Positions 26,395 through 34,662 of a stretch of DNA of 57,977 nucleotides are shown in pieces; position 1 is the first letter of the stretch; the number at the start of each line of letters is the position of its first letter. The position numbers and the translations under genes are program-made. This stretch comes from Nocardia amamiensis NBRC 102102 (GTDB lineage: Bacteria; Actinomycetota; Actinomycetes; Mycobacteriales; Mycobacteriaceae), in contig NZ_BDBA01000083.1 of assembly GCF_001612745.1 (NCBI RefSeq), forward strand, positions 1 through 57,977, written 5' to 3'. Below the pieces are notes generated by a model, which did not search any database, was not told the origin of the DNA, and saw only the letters and a list, made by a program, of their open reading frames with translations.

Positions 26395-27146
26395 GAATTC
26401 TGATTCTGGGCGGCACCCGGGAAGCCCGGGACCTCGCCCACATCGCTTCCGGCGAGCGAGGATTCGAGATCGTGTCCTCGCTCGCCGGTCGTGTGCGTGC
26501 GCCCCGGTTGCCCGAGGGTGAGGTACGGGTCGGTGGCTTCGGTGGCATCGAGGGATTGCGTTCTTGGATCGCGGACAACGACGTGGCCGCTGTCGTGGAC
26601 GCCACCCATCCATTCGCGGCGGGCATCAGTGCCAACGCCGCCGCGGCCGCGCGTGATCCGGGCGTGCCGATGGTCTGCGTGCGACGGCCCAACTGGCCGG
26701 AGCGGCCGGGGGATCGATGGGTACGGGTGCCCGATCTCGCCGCCGCAGCGCAGGCGGCCGCGACGCTCGGCGAGCGTGTGTTCCTGACCATCGGCCGTCA
26801 AGGCGTGGACGCCTTCGCGGGACAGCAGCGGCAGTGGTTCCTGATCCGAGCCATTGATCCGCCCGCGGGCCCGTTGCCGCCTCGACACGAAATCTTGCTC
26901 GCCCGAGGACCTTTCGAGCTCGAGGACGAATCGCGGCTGATCGCCGAGTACAGGATCGATGTGCTGGTCACCAAGGACAGCGGCGGCGATCAGACCGAAG
27001 CGAAGCTGGCCGCCGCCCGCGAGGCCGGAATTCCGGTCGTCCTGGTCGACCGACCGCCCCTGCCGGAGGGCGTGCAGGTCGTGGAAACCGTTGCGCAGGC
27101 GATGGATTGGCTACGCGAGAAACGAATCCATCTCGGGCGCAGTTGA
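26391..27146 (+). CDS. cobK: Precorrin-6A reductase CobK (CTG start proposed)
   Basis: CobK reduces precorrin-6A with NADPH. The frame reads LRILILGGTREARDLAHIAS, FEIVSSLAGRV, VRVGGFGGIEGL, AVVDATHPFA, RVFLTIGRQGVDAF and a final KDSGGDQTEAKL: all family landmarks. No ATG, GTG or TTG lies between the preceding stop and this N-terminus; the only in-frame ATG is at 26199, inside the upstream gene. The natural start is CTG at 26391-26393, overlapping the upstream TGA (CTGA), giving 251 residues, close to the usual length. Translation is probably coupled to the upstream gene. Confidence 0.85.
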   Translation: MRILILGGTREARDLAHIASGERGFEIVSSLAGRVRAPRLPEGEVRVGGFGGIEGLRSWIADNDVAAVVDATHPFAAGISANAAAAARDPGVPMVCVRRPNWPERPGDRWVRVPDLAAAAQAAATLGERVFLTIGRQGVDAFAGQQRQWFLIRAIDPPAGPLPPRHEILLARGPFELEDESRLIAEYRIDVLVTKDSGGDQTEAKLAAAREAGIPVVLVDRPPLPEGVQVVETVAQAMDWLREKRIHLGRS

Positions 27147-27193
27147 TCCCTGGCGCGCTCGTATCCGGAAAGAGCCGTCGCGACCCGTTCCGA

Positions 27194-27724
27194 TCAGCGG
27201 CCGAGAAGCTCGGGCAGGTGATCGAACCAGTCCAGCACCGCCCGCTCGTAGCGGATCCCGAAATCCAATGTGGCGCGGGCGAAGGCCGACATCGTCTCCG
27301 GGTCCTCGGCGAGATACCGCGCCAGCCGTGCCTGATGGATCTCCCGGTTGGCCGCGACGATGCGGTCGAGCCGATCGCGGTCCAGATGCTCGCCGAACGA
27401 CAGCGTGAGCAGCAGCGGCACCCGGATGGTCTCGCCGCCGGGATCACGGGCCACCCACTCCAGGAAGGCCTCTCGCCCGGCGTCGGTGATGTGATAGGGC
27501 GTTCGCTCGCGTGCGCCGGTCTCACCCTTCTCGACCAGTCCAGCGGCGTCCATGGCGGCGAGCTCTCGATAGACCTGACTCTGCGTTATCGTCCAGAAGT
27601 CGCCGATGCGGTCTTGCGCCGCCGCCACCAGATCCCACCCCGACATGGGACCTTCGTGCAGAAATCCGAGCAACGACGCCGCCGTGGAGTTCAGCGACTT
27701 GCGCGTGGTCGTGGCGTTGGTCAA
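27194..27724 (-). CDS. PadR family transcriptional regulator
   Basis: The 176-residue protein has a PadR winged HTH (LNSTAASLLGFLHEGPMSGW, then WTITQSQVYRELAAMDAAGL and ERTPYHITDAGREAFLEWVA) and a helical C-terminal dimerisation part. I chose the TTG at 27724 because AGAAGGGAG lies 5 nt upstream; the alternative ATG at 27748 lies within the palindromic operator described separately. PadR proteins usually repress their own gene and a neighbour. The natural target is not obvious: it converges with cobK and is followed upstream by a coiled-coil gene on the same strand. Confidence 0.85.
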   Translation of the reverse strand: MTNATTTRKSLNSTAASLLGFLHEGPMSGWDLVAAAQDRIGDFWTITQSQVYRELAAMDAAGLVEKGETGARERTPYHITDAGREAFLEWVARDPGGETIRVPLLLTLSFGEHLDRDRLDRIVAANREIHQARLARYLAEDPETMSAFARATLDFGIRYERAVLDWFDHLPELLGR

Positions 27725-27743
27725 CGACTGCTCCCTTCTGCTG

Positions 27744-27764
27744 AACATTCCATAGTGGAATGTT
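27744..27764. promoter_or_regulatory. Palindromic operator upstream of padR
   Basis: AACATTCCA (27744-27752) and TGGAATGTT (27756-27764) form a perfect 9-bp inverted repeat with a 3-nt TAG centre, about 20 nt upstream of the proposed TTG start. The outer ACAT/ATGT ends fit PadR-type operators. The low-GC site stands out against the surrounding sequence. Confidence 0.65.
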
Positions 27765-27780
27765 ACCGGCACGGGCGCGG

Positions 27781-28230
27781 CTACGCGGTCCCGGCCAACC
27801 GGTCGAGCCGGGCGAGCACCTCGGTCATGCCCTGCTCCAGTCGCGCCTGGCCCTGTTCCAGTCGCGTCTGCCCCTGTTCCAACCGGACCTGGCCCTTTTC
27901 CAGTACCGTGACCCGTCGGCTGAGTTCGCCGACACGGTCGTGCAGTCCGCTGACGTCCTCGCGCAACTCGCCGACGCTTTCCTGCAGTCCACCGACGTTT
28001 TCGCGCAGCTCGCCGACGTCCTCGCGAAGCTCTGTGACAGTGTTCTCGATCTTCTCGACCCGCCGGTCGAGCCGATCGATGCCGTCCAGCGCTTTCCTGG
28101 TGAGTCCTGCGAGTTCGCCCAGGACGACGCCCTGTTCGTCGAGTGCTTGCTCGGTCGCGGTGGCCCGTGCCTCCAAGGCTCGCGTGCGCAGCGTCAACTC
28201 CGCCAGTGTCGCGGCCAAGTTCCCTCCCAT
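27781..28230 (-). CDS. Heptad-repeat coiled-coil protein
   Basis: The 149-residue protein is almost wholly coiled coil. Residues from about 65 to the end fall into tandem seven-residue units: ELREDVG, ELRENVG, GLQESVG, ELREDVS, GLHDRVG, ELSRRVT, VLEKGQV, RLEQGQT, RLEQGQA, RLEQGMT. Leu or Val sits at the hydrophobic positions in each. The DNA behind the RLEQGQ units is also near-repetitive. No signal peptide or catalytic motif is seen. It is probably a structural or oligomerisation protein; function is unknown. It lies directly upstream of padR, which is on the same strand. Confidence 0.65.
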   Translation of the reverse strand: MGGNLAATLAELTLRTRALEARATATEQALDEQGVVLGELAGLTRKALDGIDRLDRRVEKIENTVTELREDVGELRENVGGLQESVGELREDVSGLHDRVGELSRRVTVLEKGQVRLEQGQTRLEQGQARLEQGMTEVLARLDRLAGTA

Positions 28231-28250
28231 CTCCGGTGCGTCAGGCGATC

Positions 28251-29816
28251 CTACGCGTTGTCCGCCGCCGCGTCGCGGACCGTCCCATAGCGCCGGGAGG
28301 TGTAGACGCGGGTCCCGTAGCCGGTCGCGAACGCGGTCGTGGTCGACGCGCCGATGATCAACAGCGTGCGCATGTCCACCTCGGCGGGGTCGAGATCGCC
28401 GAGCGTCACCACGCGCACCGACTCGGCCGGCCCGCCGACGTCACGCCCGACGACGACGGGCGTATCGGGCTTGCGGTGCTCCAGCAGCAGGTCCCGCATC
28501 GCGCCGACCTGCCAGGTGCGCTGCGAGGACGCCGGGTTGTAGACCGCGATGGCCATGTCGGCCGCCGCGACGGCGGAAAGGCGTTCTGCCACGACATCCC
28601 ATGGCTTGAGCCGATCGGAGAGCGAGATCATTGCGTAGTCGTGTCCGAGCGGTGCGCCGACCCGGCTCGCCACCGCGTTGGCCGCGGTGAGTCCGGGAAG
28701 CACCCGTACCGGCACCTCGCGCCACTGCGGGTCCGCTGCTTCCTCCAGTACGGCCGCCGCCATCGCGAAAACCCCTGGGTCACCCGAGGATACGACCGCT
28801 ACCCGCGCGCCCCGCTCGGCCAGATCCAAGGCCATGGCGGCGCGCTCGGACTCCACCCGGTTGTCGCTGGCGTGACGGCGCTGGCCAGGTCGTGGTGGTA
28901 CCCGGTTCAAGTAGGTGGTGTAGCCGACCAGATCGGTGGCGTCCGCCAGCGCCGCGCGCACTTCGTCGGTGGTCCATTCCGGCGCGCCGGGACCCAGTCC
29001 CACGACGACGACCTCGCCGACTCGCCCGGTCGCTGCCCGGGGCATCGGCTGACGGGCAGCTGGATTCGGCTCGGCGTGGGGCAGCGGCGTCGTCGGTTCC
29101 GGGCCCGGGACAAGGGTGATGGAGAAGTAGGGGACCTCCGCGTCGTCCACCGCGTCGGCGTGCAGGACGCGTTGCTCGGTGGTGCTGGCGCGCTCGACGT
29201 AGTAGGCGCCGGAGAGCCGACCCGAATCCGAAAGTGCCTGGCGGACACCGGGATAGGTGCGGCCCAGTTTCATGATCGCGGCTGCGTCGGTCGCGCGCAG
29301 ACGCCGGGTGAGTTCGTCCACCGGCATGGTGCCCGGCAGCACCGTGAGCACCTGTTCGCCCTCGACCAGCGGCGTGCCCAATGCGGCCGACGCCGCGCTC
29401 ACCGAGGTGATACCCGGGATGATCTCGGTCTCGAACCGGTCGGCCAGCCGACGGTGCATGTGCATGTAGGAGCTGTAGAACAGCGGGTCGCCCGCGGCGA
29501 GCAACGCGACCGAGCGGCCCGCGGCCAGGTGCGCGGCCAGCCGCTCGGCGGCGTGTTCGTAGAACTCGTCGATCGCGCCTTGGTAGCCGCCGGGATGGTC
29601 GGTGGTCTCGGTGGTCACCGGGTAGACGAGGTGCTCCTCGAGTTGACCCTGGCGCATGTACGGCGCGGCGATGCGGCGGGAGATGCTGCGACCGTGGCGC
29701 GCACTGTGGAACGCGATGACGTCCGCCGCCTCGATCACCTTGGCCGCCTTGACCGTCACCAGCTCCGGATCGCCGGGGCCGAGTCCGACGCCCCACAGTT
29801 TGCCCGGCGCGCTCAT
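28251..29816 (-). CDS. cobIJ: Fused precorrin-2 C20- / precorrin-3B C17-methyltransferase CobIJ
   Basis: The 521-residue protein combines two SAM methyltransferases of the aerobic corrin pathway. The CobI half starts [20 protein letters not shown] and has [20 protein letters not shown]. The CobJ half starts near residue 270 with [15 protein letters not shown] and has [20 protein letters not shown] and a [18 protein letters not shown] Pro/Arg-rich linker joins them. The ATG at 29816 overlaps the cobH stop (ATGA). The same fusion is found in M. tuberculosis (Rv2066). Confidence 0.94.
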   Translation of the reverse strand: MSAPGKLWGVGLGPGDPELVTVKAAKVIEAADVIAFHSARHGRSISRRIAAPYMRQGQLEEHLVYPVTTETTDHPGGYQGAIDEFYEHAAERLAAHLAAGRSVALLAAGDPLFYSSYMHMHRRLADRFETEIIPGITSVSAASAALGTPLVEGEQVLTVLPGTMPVDELTRRLRATDAAAIMKLGRTYPGVRQALSDSGRLSGAYYVERASTTEQRVLHADAVDDAEVPYFSITLVPGPEPTTPLPHAEPNPAARQPMPRAATGRVGEVVVVGLGPGAPEWTTDEVRAALADATDLVGYTTYLNRVPPRPGQRRHASDNRVESERAAMALDLAERGARVAVVSSGDPGVFAMAAAVLEEAADPQWREVPVRVLPGLTAANAVASRVGAPLGHDYAMISLSDRLKPWDVVAERLSAVAAADMAIAVYNPASSQRTWQVGAMRDLLLEHRKPDTPVVVGRDVGGPAESVRVVTLGDLDPAEVDMRTLLIIGASTTTAFATGYGTRVYTSRRYGTVRDAAADNA

Positions 29817-30448
29817 TCCTGTTCGCTCGCAATCGCGTTCAGCGCGGATGCGGTGATCGCGCTGCCGCCGCGCCTGCCGCGGACCGTGAGGTACTCGATG
29901 CCGCCGGCCGCGATCAGCGCGTCCTTGGATTCGGCGGCTCCGACGAATCCGACGGGAATGCCGAGGACGGCAGCGGGCCTGGGTGCGCCCGCGTCCAGCA
30001 GATCGAGCAGATGAAACAGCGCGGTCGGTGCGTTGCCGATTGCGACGACGGCGCCATCGAGGCGGTCGCGCCAGAGTTCGAGCGCGGCAGCGGAGCGGGT
30101 GGTGCCCAGAGCCGACGCCAATCCGGGGACGCGCGGATCGGCGAGGGTGCACACCACCTCGTTGTCGGTGGGCAGTCGTTTTCTGGTCACACCGGAGGCG
30201 ACCATGGTCGCGTCGCACAGAATCGGCGCGCCCGCACGCAGGGCAGCCCGCGCCGCCGCGACGACGCCGGGCGAAAAGGCGATGTCCTCGGCGAGGTCGA
30301 CTTGCCCGCAGCCGTGGATCATCCGCACCGCCACTTGCGCCACGTCCGGTGGGAACCCGCTCAGATCGGCCTCGGCGCGGATCGTCGCGAACGAGCGACG
30401 GTAGATCTCGGCCCCGTCGGTCAGGTAGCTGGCGCGTACGTCGGACAT
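29813..30448 (-). CDS. cobH: Precorrin-8X methylmutase CobH
   Basis: CobH moves the C11 methyl group to C12, giving hydrogenobyrinate. The 211-residue protein has the family run [20 protein letters not shown] with the active-site His-Gly-Cys-Gly, then [20 protein letters not shown] and [20 protein letters not shown] chose the ATG at 30448 because AGGGTGGAG is just upstream; an in-frame GTG at 30457 overlaps that site. Its last bases overlap cobIJ. Confidence 0.93.
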   Translation of the reverse strand: MSDVRASYLTDGAEIYRRSFATIRAEADLSGFPPDVAQVAVRMIHGCGQVDLAEDIAFSPGVVAAARAALRAGAPILCDATMVASGVTRKRLPTDNEVVCTLADPRVPGLASALGTTRSAAALELWRDRLDGAVVAIGNAPTALFHLLDLLDAGAPRPAAVLGIPVGFVGAAESKDALIAAGGIEYLTVRGRRGGSAITASALNAIASEQE

Positions 30449-30535
30449 GCGCTCCACCCTATGGGTGCGGGTCCGGACCGGGCGGTCCGGGTTGAGGGGT
30501 ACAGCACCGCACGATGTCCGGATGACGTTGCCCGC

Positions 30536-30973
30536 TCAGGTTCGCGGGCGCTCGAGGATCCGCGACATGACGATCGAACTCCGTGTGCGCCCGACGCGCG
30601 CGTTCTCCCGGATCCGCTCCACGGTCACCTCGATCTCGGCCATGTCGGTGGCCATCACGTGCACCAGTGCGTCGGCCTCGCCCGCGATGGTCCACACGCC
30701 GACCACCTGCGGAATCGGTTCCAGGCTGCGTTTCAATTCGGCGGGGGAGATGTTGTCGCGGTAGTAGACCTCGACATATGCCTCGGTCTTCCAGCCCAGC
30801 GCGGCGGGGTTGACCAACGCGGTGAATCCGGTGATCTGCTTGTTCGCGACCAGCCGGTCGACCCGTCGCTTCACCGCGGGCGCGGACAGCCCGACCGCGC
30901 TGCCGATCTCCTGGAACGAGGCGCGCGCGTGCTTGAGCAGCTGTTCGAGAATCCGCCGATCGAGGTCGTCCAC
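30536..30973 (-). CDS. Lrp/AsnC family transcriptional regulator
   Basis: The 145-residue protein has an Lrp HTH (LDRRILEQLLKHARASFQEI, SAPAVKRRVDRLVANKQITG) and the RAM ligand-binding domain (TEAYVEVYYRD, VVGVWTIAGEADALVHVMAT). It starts with GTG at 30973. It is divergent from ddaH across 137 bp, the arrangement of M. tuberculosis Rv2324/Rv2323c, so it probably controls ddaH in response to an amino acid. cobH begins 88 bp downstream on the same strand. Confidence 0.9.
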   Translation of the reverse strand: MDDLDRRILEQLLKHARASFQEIGSAVGLSAPAVKRRVDRLVANKQITGFTALVNPAALGWKTEAYVEVYYRDNISPAELKRSLEPIPQVVGVWTIAGEADALVHVMATDMAEIEVTVERIRENARVGRTRSSIVMSRILERPRT

Positions 30974-31028
30974 ATCACACTCCTGGTGCCTTCGCGCAAT
31001 GAACTATCGATTTCTGGCTGAGATTAGC

Positions 31029-31042
31029 AACAAATCGTTGTT
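31029..31042. promoter_or_regulatory. Possible Lrp-type binding site between lrp and ddaH
   Basis: AACAA (31029-31033) and TTGTT (31038-31042) flank ATCG to give an AT-rich dyad in an otherwise GC-rich gap. Its place between the divergent regulator and ddaH suggests an operator. It is short and thus tentative. Confidence 0.35.
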
Positions 31043-31110
31043 TCTGACGCAATAGTAGTCGACTTACCTTCGTCTCAGCTGAAAGTCCCCGCCGACCTCC
31101 GGGAGTTCCG

Positions 31111-31956
31111 TTGACGTCTGTAGCCACCCTCCGAGTCGAGACCGCGGCCCGTGGTTCGTCGCCGCGCCGGTTCCTCATGTGCCGACCCGATTACTTCGAC
31201 GTCACCTATTCGATCAACCCCTGGATGAATCCCGCCGAACCGGTCGACCGCGACCTGGCGATCGAACAGTGGGAGACGCTGCGCGCCACCTATGCGGCAT
31301 ACGGGCACATAGTCGAGGTGGTGCCCGGCATCCCGGGCCTGCCCGACATGGTGTTCGCCGCCAATGGTGGTCTGATCGTCGGGGACCGGGCGATGTCGGC
31401 CCGCTTCACGCATCCGGAACGCGCTGCCGAAGGTCCCGCCTACCACGAATGGTTCGCCGGGGCCAGGCTGCCGAATCTTGTAGCCGCCGGGGAATTGAAC
31501 GAAGGGGAAGGTGATTTCCTTCTGGTCGGTGATCGGCTCTTGGCGGGCATGGGTTTCCGCAGTTCGCTTGCGGCGCACGAGGAGGTATCGCGGCACTTCG
31601 GTCTGCCCGTGGTGTCCCTGGAACTGGTCGATCCGCGCTTCTATCACCTGGATACGGTGCTGCTTCCGCTGGACGACCGCACCGTCGCCTATTACCCGCC
31701 CGCCTTCAGCCCGGCGGCCCGCGCGATTCTCGCCGAGCTCTACCCCGACGCGATCGTGGCCACCGACGCGGACGCGGTGGTACTCGGATTGAACGGTGTC
31801 TGCGACGGTGCCAATGTATTCCTCAGCAGCCGCGCTTCCGATCTGAGCGAATCCCTGCGCGAGCGCGGCTACAACCCGGTCGGGATCGAGATGTCCGAAC
31901 TGCTCAAGGCGGGCGGAGCCGTCAAATGCTGCACCCTCGAGATCCACGGAAGGTGA
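31111..31956 (+). CDS. ddaH: Dimethylarginine dimethylaminohydrolase / amidinotransferase family protein
   Basis: The 281-residue protein belongs to the guanidine-modifying superfamily. It has the motifs FLMCRPDYFDVTYSINPWMN, PDMVFAANGGLIVG, the catalytic His in FYHLDTVLLPL (H179) and a Cys pair near the end (GGAVKCCTLEI, nucleophile C273 or C274). Such enzymes convert methylarginine or arginine to citrulline. It starts with TTG at 31111, with GGGAG 6 nt upstream. The usual downstream partner rocD is absent; cobG, on the opposite strand, follows. Confidence 0.8.
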   Translation: MTSVATLRVETAARGSSPRRFLMCRPDYFDVTYSINPWMNPAEPVDRDLAIEQWETLRATYAAYGHIVEVVPGIPGLPDMVFAANGGLIVGDRAMSARFTHPERAAEGPAYHEWFAGARLPNLVAAGELNEGEGDFLLVGDRLLAGMGFRSSLAAHEEVSRHFGLPVVSLELVDPRFYHLDTVLLPLDDRTVAYYPPAFSPAARAILAELYPDAIVATDADAVVLGLNGVCDGANVFLSSRASDLSESLRERGYNPVGIEMSELLKAGGAVKCCTLEIHGR

Positions 31957-31980
31957 CGCGGCACGCAGGCCCGGCGACGA

Positions 31981-33222
31981 TCAGCCGATGCGGTAACCCT
32001 CGTCTGTCGCGACGATATCGGTGACCTGGCCCCGGGGGCGGCCACAGCGGCGGTCGCAGCCGGACCAGTGTTGCCGCCCGGCCACCGAAATATCGGTAGC
32101 CGCGATCCGGGGAGGCTCCGAGACCTGCTGCTGCGCAGGTTCTTCCGGGTCGGCATCCCGGTCATCCGCGCCATGCTCGCGAGGGTACGTCGCGGGCAGC
32201 ACACGGCCCGTGTCGACCGCGTCGGACACATCGGCTCGGACGTCGGTATGCGACTTCGCGCAACCGGGCTGCCCGGCGCAGGCGCTGACCAGCAGCCATG
32301 GCGAGTCGGCGTCGAAGATCAAACCCATCGGGGCCAGCACGCGCACGACCTGTTCGGCGGCCCACGCCTCCAGGTCGGCGACCACCAGGCCGCGCCACGG
32401 CGTGACGACGATCGGGCGCTCGACCGCGGCGAGGAATTCGGCGGTGCGGGCGGGGAGGCAGCCGAGGCGCACACCGGCGCCGAGGCTGACCAACCCGTCT
32501 TCCTGCTCCAGCCAGCCGATCGGAAGGCTCTGCCCCACAGGTAATTCGAGCCGATCTGCGACAGGCGAGAGCCCGAGGAGATCGACCACCCGATCAGCGC
32601 CCTGTTCGATGTCGTGCAACCGCCACCGTCCCGCGTCCTCGCCGCGCAGCTCCAGGAATCCGTGCGCCGCGGCCAGCATGACCTCGACCGTGTCGGCCGC
32701 CCGGAGTCGGACGCCGCTGTCGCGGCCCGCCAGCAGCAACGCGAACTCCTCCGCGCCGAGCGCGTGCACCCCGATGTCGGCGCCGAGCCCGCTGACATCG
32801 CCGCGACCGTCATCGAGGGTGAACAGCACCCGGCCGGGCAACTCGGCCAGCCGTGGCGCGGCGAGCAGGCCGGTGTCCAGCGCAGGGCCCAGCGTGCGCA
32901 CGTCCGCCAGGCCGCCGACACGTCCGGACAGCGGCGAGGCGATGATGTTGCGCACCCGTTCGTGTGTGTGGCTGGGCAGGAGCCCAACGGCGGCGAGCCG
33001 GTCTGTCAACGCCGCCGCGTCGCGTACCTGCCGCAATTGGACGTTGCCGCGCGAGGTGAGTTCGATATTCCCGTCCGCCAGGTCACGGGCAGACTCCGCC
33101 AGTGCCTGCAACTGAGCGGAGTTCAGCAGCCCACCGGGCACCCGGATCCGCGCCAGGGGACCGTCGGCCGCCTGGTGCAGCCGCAGCACACCTGGACAGG
33201 AATCGGGACCACCTCGTGTCAT
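31981..33222 (-). CDS. cobG: Precorrin-3B synthase CobG
   Basis: CobG is the O2-dependent monooxygenase that marks the aerobic B12 pathway, forming precorrin-3B with ring contraction potential. The 413-residue protein has two ferredoxin-like sulphite reductase halves and the siroheme-[4Fe-4S] cysteines in the pattern C315-x5-C321 (CAGQPGC) and C389-x3-C393 (CDRRC). About 30 acidic and Pro/Gln-rich residues lie between the two pairs (EHGADDRDADPEEPAQQQ). The lrp/ddaH pair separates it from cobH. ATG at 33222. Confidence 0.88.
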   Translation of the reverse strand: MTRGGPDSCPGVLRLHQAADGPLARIRVPGGLLNSAQLQALAESARDLADGNIELTSRGNVQLRQVRDAAALTDRLAAVGLLPSHTHERVRNIIASPLSGRVGGLADVRTLGPALDTGLLAAPRLAELPGRVLFTLDDGRGDVSGLGADIGVHALGAEEFALLLAGRDSGVRLRAADTVEVMLAAAHGFLELRGEDAGRWRLHDIEQGADRVVDLLGLSPVADRLELPVGQSLPIGWLEQEDGLVSLGAGVRLGCLPARTAEFLAAVERPIVVTPWRGLVVADLEAWAAEQVVRVLAPMGLIFDADSPWLLVSACAGQPGCAKSHTDVRADVSDAVDTGRVLPATYPREHGADDRDADPEEPAQQQVSEPPRIAATDISVAGRQHWSGCDRRCGRPRGQVTDIVATDEGYRIG

Positions 33223-33320
33223 AGCTGGTCCAGCCTACGGACCCGTCAGCACGACACCGCCGGCGCGTCCACCCGAGGAGCGTCGAAGCACTCGCTGCGG
33301 TGAGCCGTCCGGGAGACCGG

Positions 33321-34370
33321 TCACTTGGTGATGGAGTCCATCCAGTCGATCACGGCGGACCGGTACTCGGCGGTGTTGCGTGCGAGATTGACCGAGTGGC
33401 CGCTACCGGGCAGCACGAAGGTGCGCAGTCGTGCGGCCGGGCCGAAGAACGGCGCTTCGGCGGCAAGCAGCGTCTCGGCATTCGCGCAGACCGCGTAACC
33501 GGGTCCGCAGGACAATCGGTCCGAGCTGCCGTTGACGATCAGGACCGGGGCGCTGATGAAGTTGGTCATCGGCGGGAGAGTGGAGGTCAGCCCGTCGGGA
33601 TATTCCGTCGGCGAGAAGACCTCCTTGGTCGCCTCGTCGACCGCGAGAACCTCGGGGTCGGCCGTCTCGGGCGCGAAGAAATTGCGTGCGCGGGTTCCGG
33701 GCCGCGTGGCGAGGTAGCCGGGATCGTATCCGCGCCCGGCGAACTGGGGATCTTCGGCGGCTGGATGATAGGTCGCGATCACGCCGAGGACTTCGGAAAC
33801 GTTGAGGGCGTGGGAGAACCCGGTGAGCAAGACACCGTCGACATCCTGGTAGGTGCTCGCCTCCATGACGCCGATACCGGAGCTGAGCGAGTGGCCACCG
33901 GTGACGACCTTGCCGAACGGCGGCGCGCCCGCCAGTCCCCGGCGCAGGGCCTGGACGATGTCGTGCAAGGCGCGTGCGGACACCGACGCCGTCAGCTGCG
34001 TGCTGGGCGGCCTGCTGCTCGCGCCGTTACCGAGCCGATCGACCACGAGTGTCGCGTAACCCGCGGCGTTCATCGCGCGCCGGAAGTTGTAAGTCTCCGG
34101 GGCGTAGGGGAAATCCCAGTACGTGTGGTTGTAGTTGGAACCCGCGATCAGCACCATGACCGTGTCGGTCGGCTGCGCTGTGGGAACGCATAACGTACCC
34201 GCCATCACCCCGAGCGGCACCGGAATGGACACCGATTCACAGCGATCCGGCGGCGTATCCTCCGCGTGGGCCACGCCTGGTGTGAGGCAGAGGACCATTG
34301 TCGCAGCGGAAGCGAGGATCGACCGTACCGAGATTCGCACGCGACGCAGGCTATGCGCCAACCATGTCAC
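33321..34370 (-). CDS. Secreted alpha/beta hydrolase (start uncertain)
   Basis: The mature part has an alpha/beta hydrolase core: VMVLIAGSNYNHTYWDFPY, AAGYATLVVDRLGNGASSRP, VVTGGHSLSSGIGVMEASTY (nucleophile elbow G-H-S-L-S), APVLIVNGSSDRLSCGPGYA with the acid, and a final GSGHSVNLARN with the catalytic His. An N-terminal signal peptide, with Arg-rich n-region then SILASAATMVLCL and a cut after AHA, supports a GTG start at 34370; upstream in-frame ATGs at 34439 and 34481 exist. The substrate may be a lipid or ester. It lies between cobG and the MetE-like gene. Confidence 0.7.
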   Translation of the reverse strand: MTWLAHSLRRVRISVRSILASAATMVLCLTPGVAHAEDTPPDRCESVSIPVPLGVMAGTLCVPTAQPTDTVMVLIAGSNYNHTYWDFPYAPETYNFRRAMNAAGYATLVVDRLGNGASSRPPSTQLTASVSARALHDIVQALRRGLAGAPPFGKVVTGGHSLSSGIGVMEASTYQDVDGVLLTGFSHALNVSEVLGVIATYHPAAEDPQFAGRGYDPGYLATRPGTRARNFFAPETADPEVLAVDEATKEVFSPTEYPDGLTSTLPPMTNFISAPVLIVNGSSDRLSCGPGYAVCANAETLLAAEAPFFGPAARLRTFVLPGSGHSVNLARNTAEYRSAVIDWMDSITK

Positions 34371-34662
34371 GCGCAATACCCGACCTCTGTCCAGCAGCTG
34401 TCCGTAACGCTCACTGCACCAATACCTTTCATCTGTCATGGTGACAGGTTCGACAGAGGTCGCTGCCTCGCATCGAACCATCGCCCGCAGAGAGTGGTTC
34501 TCTGGTATTCCATCGCGGCGGTCGAGTAGGCGGCCGTTGTGTGTCGAGGTATCCGGCGAACGCCACTACCGCACATAATGGTCCGTGGCTATCGCGGAGT
34601 AGAGCCGCATGAGTGTCCCGGCCCAGCCCGGGACGACCCGGTGAACTGAGGAGCGCGGGAAC

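Noticed and set aside
27830..27905. Short tandem DNA repeat (CTGTTCCAGTCGCG-like)
   Set aside because: It is explained by the RLEQGQ heptads of the coiled-coil protein on the minus strand.
29817..30218. Upstream extension of cobIJ into cobH
   Set aside because: It overlaps cobH in another frame and consists of Arg/His-rich sequence. The ATG at 29816 gives the proper CobI start.
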